From Sphingomonas citri (lineage in GTDB: Bacteria; Pseudomonadota; Alphaproteobacteria; Sphingomonadales; Sphingomonadaceae): a stretch of 64,000 nucleotides of DNA. Below the pieces are notes generated by a model. It worked only from the letters and a program-made list of their open reading frames with translations. It ran no database searches and was not told the origin of the DNA. Numbering within the stretch: position 1 is the stretch's first letter; the number at the start of each line of letters is the position of its first letter. The stretch lies in the NCBI RefSeq assembly GCF_019429485.1, contig NZ_JAHXZN010000001.1:1550001-1614000 (forward strand), read 5' to 3'. The position numbers and the translations under genes were made by a program. Positions 52,542-60,162 of the stretch are shown here, piece by piece.

Positions 52542-53930
52542 TCACGCCGCGCGACGCGTGCGAGCACGCGCGACCGGAAGAGCAGGTGCAGCCGACGGCA
52601 CACCGTTGCGCTCGGCGCGGACCTCGCGGAAGGTCTGCCCCGTGGCTTCAAGCCGCGCCTCCTCACCCGCGAAGTCCTGCCACCGCATGATGCCCGTGTC
52701 GGCGTACACGGGGTCAAGCTCGGTCGCGTAGCCGATCCGACCGCTGTCGTGGGCAGCGACGATGGTCGTCCCGCTACCGGAGAAGAGGTCGAGCACGATC
52801 TCCCCTCGCCTGGTCGAGTCGAGGATGGCATCGCGCACCAGCGCCAGGGGCTTTACCGTTGGGTGCAGCTCGCGAGCGCGTACGCGATCTTCGCCTGCGC
52901 CGTGCATGCCCGGATAACACCAGACGTTATGTCGGTCGCGCCCGTGCTTACCCAGTTGAACCTGGTTCAGGTGCGCACTACCTGTTTTGGCGAGCAGGAA
53001 GATGAGCTCGTGCCGTGAGCGGTAGAAGCTCCCGAGACCTCCCGATTGCTTATCCCAAACAATGAGATTGAGCAATTTAAGCTTGCTTTTTTCCGCAGCA
53101 CCAAGGACGTGACGCATGTGGCGAAAGTCCATGCAAAAGTATACAAGCCCGCCGCACATTAGGCTTTCAGCCGTTCTCAGCATGGTTCGCGTCAGGAATT
53201 CGGTGAACTCGTCATCCGACATTTCACCTGAGGCCATGACGAACTCGCCGTGCTTCCCCGAACCACTGACATGACCGCCGATTTTAACGTTGTATGGCGC
53301 ATCCTCGAAAGCTGTCCTAGCTTTCTTACCGTCCATCAGCCTTGATACTGCTTCAGCATTGGTTGCATCATCGCACAGCAAACGATGCTGACCTAGCAAC
53401 CACAGGTCACCGCGACGGCTGGTCGGCGCCCCCGCAACGACGGGAACTGGCTTATCGCTGACGGCAGACGAGAAAACGATGGCGTCGATCTCCGGCTCAA
53501 CGAAGCCGGTCAGCTCCAGGCTGAAGTCGAGGTCGAGCTCCAGAAGCTCGCTGAACTCGAGCTTGAGTACATCACGGTCGAAGCCGCTGAGCGTCGCAAG
53601 CTTGTTTTCCGCCAGCACAAAGGCTCGCTTCTGTGCCGCATCGAGGTGCGAGAGCGTAATGACGGGCACCTCGGCAAGGCCAAGCTGGATGGCAGCCTCG
53701 ACCCGTGCGTTGCCGGCGATGATCTTGTCGTTCTCGTCGACGAGCACCGGCACCGAGAAGCCGAAGGCGGTGATGCTTTTGGCAATCTTGCTGATCTGGT
53801 CGCGCGAGTGCGTACGTGCCTTGCGGCCGACGGCGCTCAGCGATGACGGTGAAACTAAGCGAATTTGGCGCGAAAGGCCGGCCAGCACGTCGTGCTGCGC
53901 CGCCTTCGCCTCAGGCGAATGCGAAGTCAT
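52542..53930 (-). CDS. ParB-like/DNA adenine methyltransferase fusion
   Basis: 462 aa. Residues 25-115 are a ParB/sulfiredoxin-like domain (FGFSVPVLVDENDKIIAGNARVEAAIQLG...VITLSHLDAAQKRAFVLAENKL). Residues 190-435 are an N6-adenine or N4-cytosine DNA methyltransferase with FSGSGTTIVAAHDSGR (SAM binding) and the motif IV region reading EDAPYN. The usual DPPY has Ala in place of the first Pro. This ParB-methylase/DUF5681/terminase trio is common in alphaproteobacterial phage-like elements. Methylation may mark the DNA to be packaged or protect it. First gene of the block. Confidence 0.9.
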   Translation of the reverse strand: MTSHSPEAKAAQHDVLAGLSRQIRLVSPSSLSAVGRKARTHSRDQISKIAKSITAFGFSVPVLVDENDKIIAGNARVEAAIQLGLAEVPVITLSHLDAAQKRAFVLAENKLATLSGFDRDVLKLEFSELLELDLDFSLELTGFVEPEIDAIVFSSAVSDKPVPVVAGAPTSRRGDLWLLGQHRLLCDDATNAEAVSRLMDGKKARTAFEDAPYNVKIGGHVSGSGKHGEFVMASGEMSDDEFTEFLTRTMLRTAESLMCGGLVYFCMDFRHMRHVLGAAEKSKLKLLNLIVWDKQSGGLGSFYRSRHELIFLLAKTGSAHLNQVQLGKHGRDRHNVWCYPGMHGAGEDRVRARELHPTVKPLALVRDAILDSTRRGEIVLDLFSGSGTTIVAAHDSGRIGYATELDPVYADTGIMRWQDFAGEEARLEATGQTFREVRAERNGVPSAAPALPVARARTRRAA

Positions 53931-54517
53931 GGTGATATTCCCGGTTGACGTAGAAAGTAGTAGACCTGTCTTATCTTACGTCGGTGGCGGTAAGTGGGTG
54001 CCCCTCACTGCAAATTGATCGCATGTGACAGACGTTTATGGACATGGACCCGATCCAGGCCCCGCACCCCTCACCGCATAGGCTCACCATCGTTACCTCA
54101 GATGCCACAAAGCTAGGCAGGGACTTTGTGGTTTCAATGGCGTTCTGACAGATACTTTGCTGAAAAGGCGTTTGCGCCGCCCTGTTCCGGTGAACGGCGT
54201 CACCAGCGCCAAGCCGCTTCTCACGATGGGGAGGCAGCGCTTCCTCGGATCGCCGGCACGTCCGATGGGCCCGGTTGACCCTGTTTCGCCCTGTATTTGG
54301 CGCCAGGCGCTTCCGCCGGCACAGGCGTGACGCGCAACCGTACTGCGGCTCATGTGACCGGAGAAACGCGCGAGATTGATGGCGCTCGGAGCGCTCCGCT
54401 ACCGTCTCTGCGGTACGGGCATCCGGAGGATCATGCGCCTGAATGGCGCAGAAACGCGCGGTTTTCGCAGTGCCGATCGTGGAGGACCCGGCGCTCCTCT
54501 ACAGGGAGGAGACTGGG
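53931..54517. other. Intergenic region between the phage-like block and the tRNA
   Basis: About 590 bp with no supported gene. It contains the methyltransferase promoter. The short minus-strand frame at 54093-54353 has no RBS and no family match. Confidence 0.5.
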
Positions 54518-54608
54518 TGGCGGAGCGGGAGGGATTCGAACCCTCGATACGCTTTTGGCGTATACTCACTTTCCAGGCGAGCGCCTTCGACCACTCGGCC
54601 ACCGCTCC
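54518..54608 (-). tRNA. tRNA-Ser (GGA)
   Basis: Reads on the minus strand from GGAGCGG at 54608. Recognisable parts are GGCCGAGTGG of the D arm, the anticodon loop with GGA (plus-strand 54572-54574), a long serine-type variable arm, GGTTCGAATCC of the T arm, and acceptor CCGCTCC with G discriminator and encoded CCA at the 3' end. It sits at the junction of the mobile block and the core Mla operon, a typical integration site. Confidence 0.95.
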
Positions 54609-54681
54609 GCATACCCGGAAGCCCGCCCGCCTAGAGGCTCGCGCGCCCGCGCGCAAGCCGCCTCGCGCACGGGCGAGCGTG

Positions 54682-55287
54682 TCAGCGCTGCCCCGCGACC
54701 CAGTCGGCGACCTGCTGCGCCACCTGGTTGGCCGCCTGGCTCAGCGCGGCGCCGGCCGAGGGCGCGTCGATCGCCGCCACCGGCACGCGCGCCTCGAAGC
54801 GCCGCTTCTCCACGTTGGTCGCACCCGCCGGAGTCAGCGCGGCGTCATACACCACCAGCGCCTGGCGCTGCGTCGCGTCGAGCCCGAACCAGCGCAGCTC
54901 GCCCGCCAGATTGGCGCTGGGATCGCTGAACGACTGCGCCGGCGACAGCACCACCATGTTGGCGCGCGCGGTCACCGTATCGGCGAGCAGCCGCGCGAAG
55001 AGGCGCGCAGGCGGCTCGGCCCATTGCGCGTCCTTGACATAGGCGATGGTCGTGTCGGTCTCCTGCACCGGCACGCGCGTGGTCGCGATCGCGGTCGGCA
55101 CCGCGGGCACCTGCACCACGATCGAGCGCGCATTGGCCGAGTTCTGCGCCGCCCCGGGCTGGGGCTGCGACTGCGCCGCGATCGTCAGCAGCGAGGGCGG
55201 CGGCTCGGCGCCGAACCGCACGCAGCCCGCCAGCAGCACCGGCACCGCCGCCACGAGGAGAGTCTTGGCCACCGATCGCACGATCAT
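54682..55287 (-). CDS. ABC-type transport auxiliary lipoprotein (Mla/PqiC type)
   Basis: 201 aa with a lipoprotein signal (LLAGCVRFGAEPP, Cys about 22). The family matches the outer-membrane lipoprotein of MCE transporters: QPQPGAAQNSANARSIVVQVPAVPTAIATTRVPVQETDTTIAYVKDAQWAEPPARLFARLL. It presumably receives or hands over phospholipid at the outer membrane. It overlaps the MlaD-like gene by 4 bases and is the last gene of the operon. Confidence 0.85.
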   Translation of the reverse strand: MIVRSVAKTLLVAAVPVLLAGCVRFGAEPPPSLLTIAAQSQPQPGAAQNSANARSIVVQVPAVPTAIATTRVPVQETDTTIAYVKDAQWAEPPARLFARLLADTVTARANMVVLSPAQSFSDPSANLAGELRWFGLDATQRQALVVYDAALTPAGATNVEKRRFEARVPVAAIDAPSAGAALSQAANQVAQQVADWVAGQR

Positions 55288-56249
55288 TTCCCCTTGTAGT
55301 CCGGCAGCTTCTGTTGCCCGATCAGGGAGCCGGCGCCGCCCTGCTCGACTCGTTCGGAGATCGCCGACAGCGACGCGGTGGTGACGCGCAGGTCGCGCAC
55401 CAGCTGGTTGATCTGCGGGATCGTCTGCTTGCTGAAGGTGGTCAGCCCCGGTCGCGCGTCGCCGATGGCGGAGTTGAGCGTGTCCGCGCTCGCCTGCGCC
55501 GAGGTGATCGCCTTGTTCAGGTTCGCCATAGCGGGCTGCACGTCGTTGGCGAGCACGCCGTTGGTGGTCTGCGCGAGCTCGCCGATCTGCTGCGCCGCGT
55601 TGCCCGCCTGCGCGATCGCGACGCGGGTCTGCGCCAGCGTGGCGGCGATCTCGGGGCCGCGGTCGGCGAGCGCGTCTGTCAGCCGGTTGGTGTTGTCGAG
55701 GATGCCCGCGATCGAGGCCTGGTTGCGGTCGCTCAGCATGCCGGTGAGCCGTTCGGTCAGCGTCGACAGTCGCTCCAGCAGCTGCGGGGCGGAGTTGAGG
55801 ATCGCGCCGATGCCGCCGGTCTTGGTCGGGATCACCGGCTTGCCCAGCGGGCAGACGTTGCCGGCGTCATTCTCCGGGCAGGCGATCGGCGGCGCACCCT
55901 TGATCGCGCCGTCGAGGCTGACCGTGCTGGTGCCGGTGAAGCTGCCCTGGATCGTCGCGGTGGTGCCGCGCAGGATCGGCGTGTCGCCGTTGACGCTGAT
56001 GCGCACGCGGACGAACTGCGGATCGGGCTGCCACAGCGAGATCGACTTCACCTGACCCGAGGGCACGCCCGAGAAGGTGACCGACGAGCCCTTGGCGAGG
56101 CCGTCGACCGCCTGGCGGAAGAAGATGTCATATTCGCGCTCCTCGGTGCCGCCGATGCGCGCGATCCACACCGTGAAGATGGCGACCATCGCCAGCAGGA
56201 TCAGCACGACGGCGCCGACGAGGACGTGGTTCGATCGCGTTTCCATCAC
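55284..56249 (-). CDS. mlaD: MlaD-family MCE lipid-transfer protein
   Basis: 321 aa with an N-terminal membrane anchor (NHVLVGAVVLILLAMVAIFTVWIA) and one MCE domain at about 35-115 (GLAKGSSVTFSGVPSGQVKSISLWQPDPQFVRVRISVNGDTPILRG). The C-terminal helical part (TNRLTDALADRGPEIAATLAQTRVAIAQAG...) forms the periplasmic tunnel or needle. It is the periplasmic carrier in a phospholipid-transport ABC system. ATGA overlaps at both ends tie it to the ATPase and the lipoprotein. Confidence 0.92.
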   Translation of the reverse strand: MMETRSNHVLVGAVVLILLAMVAIFTVWIARIGGTEEREYDIFFRQAVDGLAKGSSVTFSGVPSGQVKSISLWQPDPQFVRVRISVNGDTPILRGTTATIQGSFTGTSTVSLDGAIKGAPPIACPENDAGNVCPLGKPVIPTKTGGIGAILNSAPQLLERLSTLTERLTGMLSDRNQASIAGILDNTNRLTDALADRGPEIAATLAQTRVAIAQAGNAAQQIGELAQTTNGVLANDVQPAMANLNKAITSAQASADTLNSAIGDARPGLTTFSKQTIPQINQLVRDLRVTTASLSAISERVEQGGAGSLIGQQKLPDYKGK

Positions 56250-57175
56250 TCTGCCCCTGCGGCCCCGCGGGCCCTGTTGTCGGCGAGGCCGCCCTGGCTG
56301 TGCTGCCCGGTGACTCGCTCGCTCACGTCGGTCGGGTGCGCGCGCGCGTCGACGTCGGCGGCGTCGACCCGCTCCGCCGCCGCGCTCTGGGAGGCGACCG
56401 CGGCGCGCCCGCGCGGCCCGTTGAAATATTCCTGGATCCAGGGGTGATCGAGCGCGAGCAGCTCGTCGATCGTGCCCACCGCGATCACCTTCTTGTCGGC
56501 GAGCACCGCCACCCGGTCGCAGATCGCGTACAAGGTATCGAGGTCGTGCGTGATCAGGAAGACGGTGAGCCCCAGCGTCTTCTGCAACGCACGCGTCAGC
56601 TCGTCGAAGCCGGCGGCGCCGATCGGGTCGAGCCCGGCGGTGGGCTCGTCGAGGAACAGCAGCTCGGGATCGAGCGCGAGCGCGCGCGCGAGGCCGGCGC
56701 GCTTCTTCATTCCGCCCGACAGCTCGGCCGGATATTTCGGGCCAGCGTCGGCAGGCAGGCCCGTCATCACTACCTTGTACGAGGCGATCTCGTCGAGCAG
56801 CGCGAGGTCGAGTTCGGGATAGAATTCGCGCAGCGGCACCTGCACGTTCTCGGCGACCGTCAGCGTCGAGAAGAGCGCGCCGCCCTGGAACAGCACGCCC
56901 CAGCGCTTGCGGATCTCCACCGTCTCATGCTCGGAACGGCCGAGCGTCGGCTCGCCGAACACCTCGACCTCGCCGTGATCGGGCGATTGCAGCCCGATGA
57001 TCGAGCGCATCAGCACCGACTTGCCCGTTCCCGATCCACCGACCACGCCGAGGATCTCGCCGCGGCGGACCTCGAGGTCGAGGTTGTCGTGGATCACCGC
57101 GTCACCGAAGCTGTTGCGCAGCCCCTTGACGCGGATGATCGGCTCGTCGCGCCGGCGGGTGTCACGCCGCGCCAT
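56246..57175 (-). CDS. mlaF: MlaF-family ABC transporter ATPase
   Basis: 309 aa from ATG 57175; the in-frame upstream extension overlaps the permease and is not used. Walker A GGSGTGKS, signature LSGGMKKRAGLARALA, Walker B LLFLDEPTAGLD and the switch His in ITHDLDTLYAICD are all present. It powers the Mla/MCE phospholipid transporter. A C-terminal tail of about 60 residues rich in Ala and Arg (AAERVDAADVDARAHPTDVSE) extends beyond the usual length. Its start codon lies directly on the stop of the permease gene. Confidence 0.94.
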   Translation of the reverse strand: MARRDTRRRDEPIIRVKGLRNSFGDAVIHDNLDLEVRRGEILGVVGGSGTGKSVLMRSIIGLQSPDHGEVEVFGEPTLGRSEHETVEIRKRWGVLFQGGALFSTLTVAENVQVPLREFYPELDLALLDEIASYKVVMTGLPADAGPKYPAELSGGMKKRAGLARALALDPELLFLDEPTAGLDPIGAAGFDELTRALQKTLGLTVFLITHDLDTLYAICDRVAVLADKKVIAVGTIDELLALDHPWIQEYFNGPRGRAAVASQSAAAERVDAADVDARAHPTDVSERVTGQHSQGGLADNRARGAAGAE

Positions 57176-58284
57176 CAGATCCAGCCAATCTGTTCGAAGA
57201 AGACGGCGAAGAAGGCGTCCACCACGATCACCATGAAGATGGCCTGCACCACCGCCGAGGTGGTCTTGAGGCCGACCTGTTCGGCGTCGCCTTTCACCTG
57301 CATCCCCTGGAAACAGCCCGCGATGGCGATGATCGCACCGAACACCGGCGCCTTGATCAGGCCGACGAAGAGGTCGGTGATCGGCACCACCTCGCGGATC
57401 CGCGCCACATACGCCACCGGCGGTATATCGAGCGCGAACCAGCACAGCAGGCCGCCGCCGATGATCGCGATCACCGAGGAATAGAAGCCGAGCAGCGGCA
57501 TCAGCACGATCGCGGCGAGCGTGCGCGGCAGCACCAGCGCCTCCATCGGCGAGACGCCGATCGTGCGCATCGCGTCGATCTCCTCGGTCAGCTGCATCGT
57601 GCCAAGCTGCGCCGCGAAGGCCGAGCCCGAGCGGCCCGCGACCATGATCGCAGTCATCAGCACGCCGAGCTCGCGCAGCGTGATGCGGCCGACGAGGTTG
57701 ATCGTGAAGGCCTCGGCACCGAACTGGCGCAGCTGCACCGCGCCCTGCTGCGCGATGACGATGCCGATCAGGAAACTCATCAGCCCGACGATGCCGAGCG
57801 CCGACACACCCACCACCTCGAAGCGCTGAACCGTTGCGTTGAAGCGGAAGCGGCTGGGATGGCGGATCACGCCGCCGAACGCCGCAATCGTCGCCCCCAT
57901 GAAGCCGAGCAGCCCGAGCGAGGTGCGCGCGGCGTTGCTGGTTGCCTCACCGATCTCGCCGAGCACGCGGCGGAACGACGAGCCCGATTGCGGCCGCATC
58001 TGCACCGGCTGGTCGGCGGCCTCGACCTGCTCGAACAGGTGGCGCGCGTCCTCGTCCAGCCCCCTGATCTCGGCGTCATGCTGGCGCGCGAAGCGGTGGA
58101 TCACCCAGGCGCCGATCGTGTCGATCCGGTCGACGTCGGAGAGGTCGACGGTGGCGACCTCGCCCTGCACCTTGCCGAGCCGATCGGGCAGGTTACCGAG
58201 CCGCGCCAGCGAGAGGTCGCCGGTGAAGCGCAACACCGGCGCCTGGCCGTCTCTCTCCTCGCTGAAATCAGCTGCCGCGGTCAT
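57175..58284 (-). CDS. mlaE: MlaE-family permease with N-terminal STAS domain
   Basis: 369 aa. Residues 1-105 are a STAS/MlaB-like domain (VDLSDVDRIDTIGAWVIHRFARQH); residues about 110-369 are the MlaE permease, with TLGLLGFMGATIAAFGG, the conserved EVVGVSALGIVGLMSFLIGIVIAQQGAVQLRQFGAE and MEALVLPRTLAAIVLMPLLGFYSS. The fused STAS domain is common in alphaproteobacteria. First gene of the operon permease-ATPase-MCE-lipoprotein, which moves phospholipids between the membranes. Confidence 0.94.
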   Translation of the reverse strand: MTAAADFSEERDGQAPVLRFTGDLSLARLGNLPDRLGKVQGEVATVDLSDVDRIDTIGAWVIHRFARQHDAEIRGLDEDARHLFEQVEAADQPVQMRPQSGSSFRRVLGEIGEATSNAARTSLGLLGFMGATIAAFGGVIRHPSRFRFNATVQRFEVVGVSALGIVGLMSFLIGIVIAQQGAVQLRQFGAEAFTINLVGRITLRELGVLMTAIMVAGRSGSAFAAQLGTMQLTEEIDAMRTIGVSPMEALVLPRTLAAIVLMPLLGFYSSVIAIIGGGLLCWFALDIPPVAYVARIREVVPITDLFVGLIKAPVFGAIIAIAGCFQGMQVKGDAEQVGLKTTSAVVQAIFMVIVVDAFFAVFFEQIGWI

Positions 58285-58392
58285 CTGTTATCCCATGCGG
58301 CAAAGCTCATGCCGCCACAAGCGTTCCGGCGCGCAGTTCGTTCCGCGGGCGTATCTCTCGGCGAAGGTGAAGGTGCGTCCCCGCAGCCACCG

Positions 58393-58479
58393 CCCCGGCG
58401 GACCCCGAGGCCCAGGTGGGGGACGCTACCGAGTCCCACAACAGCCTTCCCACCTCGATCCCGGCGTCCGCCGGGGTGG
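58393..58479. repeat. Palindromic intergenic element, copy A
   Basis: CCCCGGCGGACCCCGAGGCCCAGG ... CCCGGCGTCCGCCGGGGTGG around a short spacer, between the Mla operon and the DUF445 gene. Related to the two copies near 59.9-60.1 kb, but diverged. Confidence 0.75.
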
Positions 58480-58509
58480 AAGAGAGAAGGAGGCGCCCCT
58501 CCTTCCGCC

Positions 58510-59763
58510 TCACAACATCACGTCGACCGCGTGGATCAGCACGCCCACCAGACCGCCCACCAGCGTACCGTTCACGCGGATGAACTGCAGGTCCTTGCCC
58601 ACCGCATGCTCCAGCCGCGCGGTGATCGTGCGCGAGTCCCAGCCGCGCACCGTCTCCGACACCAGCCGAACGATCGAGTCGCCATAGTCCGCCGCCGCCC
58701 CGACCGCGGCGCGGCGCACGAAGCGGTTGATCGTTCGCCCCAGTCGCGGCTCGTCACGCAGCGTCGCGCCGAGCTGGCGCAGCGCGTCGCCCAGCCCGCC
58801 GCAGAGGATCGCTTCAGGGTCGCGCGCGGCGCGCAGCATGGCCGCGCGCGCCTGCTCCCACAGGCCGTTGATCCAGTCCTGCATCGCGGGGTTCTCGAGC
58901 AGCTCGAGCTTGAGCGTCTCGACCCGCGCGTGCATCGCCGGATCGTGCTGGAGCCGCTCGGCGAGCTGCGCCAGCCCCTCCTCGGCCTTGAGCCGCAGCG
59001 GGTGCTCGCGGTTCTCCGCCATCTCCGCGACCATCTTGTCGAGCCCGTCGATGATCTTGTTCGCGAGCGTCTCGTCCAGCCCGGTCCAGCGCAGGATCGA
59101 GCCGGCACGGTCGTGCACCATCGCGCGGACGAGGTGCTCGTTGCTGGCGAGCGCGTCGCGCGCCCAGAGGATCAGGTTGTCGATCACCGCCAGGTGACGC
59201 CCCTCCGCCAGCGCGGCGGCGAGCGCGCGGCCTAGCATCGGCGCGAGCCGCGCCTCGCGCACGCGTGCTACCAACATCGCGCGGACCATCCCGCCGAGCC
59301 GCTCCTGGTCGAGCGATTGGAGGACCTCGACCGACAGACGCGACACGCCGCGCGTCAGCCGGCTGCCCGCGGCGGGAGGGTCGGCGAGCCAGCGCCCCGC
59401 GGCCCCGGCGACGTCGACCCGCCCCATCCGCCGCGCCACCACCGCGGGCACGAGGAAATATTCGCGCAGGAACTGGGCGAGCTGGTCGCCGATCCGGTCC
59501 TTGTTGCGCGGGATGATCGCGGTGTGCGGGATCGGCAGTGCGAGCGGGTGTCGGAACAGCGCGGTCACCGCGAACCAGTCGGCGAGCCCGCCGACCATCG
59601 CCGCCTCGGCGAAGGCGCGGACGAAGCCCCAGGCGGCGTGCTGCGGCTCGAGCGCGCGCGAGGCGAGGAACACGCCCGCCATCAGGACGAGCAGCCCGGT
59701 CGCGACCAGCCGCATCCGCACCAGAGCGGGCGGCGGCGCGGTGGATCGGGCGAGCGCTGGCAT
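58510..59763 (-). CDS. DUF445 family membrane protein
   Basis: About 417 aa from ATG 59763; a GTG at 59820 in frame is also possible. Matching DUF445 features are the membrane anchor near the N-terminus (LRMRLVATGLLVLMAGVFLASRALEP), GLADWFAVTALFRHPLALPIPHTAIIPRNKDRIGDQLAQFL, long helices with DNLILWARDALAS, and a C-terminal membrane segment (NGTLVGGLVGVLIHAVDVML). The family is a cell-envelope protein of unresolved function. It has its own transcript, flanked by palindromic elements. Confidence 0.88.
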   Translation of the reverse strand: MPALARSTAPPPALVRMRLVATGLLVLMAGVFLASRALEPQHAAWGFVRAFAEAAMVGGLADWFAVTALFRHPLALPIPHTAIIPRNKDRIGDQLAQFLREYFLVPAVVARRMGRVDVAGAAGRWLADPPAAGSRLTRGVSRLSVEVLQSLDQERLGGMVRAMLVARVREARLAPMLGRALAAALAEGRHLAVIDNLILWARDALASNEHLVRAMVHDRAGSILRWTGLDETLANKIIDGLDKMVAEMAENREHPLRLKAEEGLAQLAERLQHDPAMHARVETLKLELLENPAMQDWINGLWEQARAAMLRAARDPEAILCGGLGDALRQLGATLRDEPRLGRTINRFVRRAAVGAAADYGDSIVRLVSETVRGWDSRTITARLEHAVGKDLQFIRVNGTLVGGLVGVLIHAVDVML

Positions 59764-59873
59764 CACCGGGACAATCCGTGAATAGCGCGAATGTTCAAGG
59801 TCGTTCGTGATGAGGGGCACGCCGACGCCTTCCTCGCGATGACGCCCCGGCGGAGCTTTCTCGCCTCACGTCA

Positions 59874-59965
59874 CTCCCACCCGGCGCACGCCGGGGTCCA
59901 GGCGGGAAGGCCGTCGTGAGCGCCACGGAGGTCACCCAACTGGACCCGGCGTGCGCCGGGGTGGG
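59874..59965. repeat. Palindromic intergenic element, copy B
   Basis: CCCACCCGGCGCACGCCGGGGTCCA ... TGGACCCGGCGTGCGCCGGGGTGGGA. The two arms are a near-perfect inverted repeat. The inner GGGAAGGCCGTCGTGAG..CCACGGAGGTCACCCAA spacer is shared with copy C in outline. Confidence 0.85.
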
Positions 59966-60040
59966 ACGTGGAGGGGAGATCGGCTCACCCACCTTCGCAC
60001 CGGTCGCCCGATCCGACACCCCGCTCACTCCGTGCCTCTC

Positions 60041-60130
60041 GTTCCCCGGCGAAGGCCGGGGCCCAGATGGGAAGGCCGTCGTGGGTCTCACCAACGTCCC
60101 CCAACTGGGCCCCGGCTTTCGCCGGGGAAC
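60041..60130. repeat. Palindromic intergenic element, copy C
   Basis: GTTCCCCGGCGAAGGCCGGGGCCCA ... TGGGCCCCGGCTTTCGCCGGGGAAC, a perfect long inverted repeat except one base. It lies 32 bp after the RND pump stop and could terminate that transcript. Confidence 0.9.
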
Positions 60131-60162
60131 GGGAAGGCAAGAGCATTCCGCCTCGCGCCCCC

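Noticed and set aside
45908..53930. Intact prophage
   Set aside because: Only terminase-related genes and a recombinase are present; no structural, lysis or replication genes.
54399..54656. Short minus-strand frame with an apparent conserved sequence AVAEWSKALAWKVS
   Set aside because: It is the translation of the tRNA-Ser gene, a common artefact.
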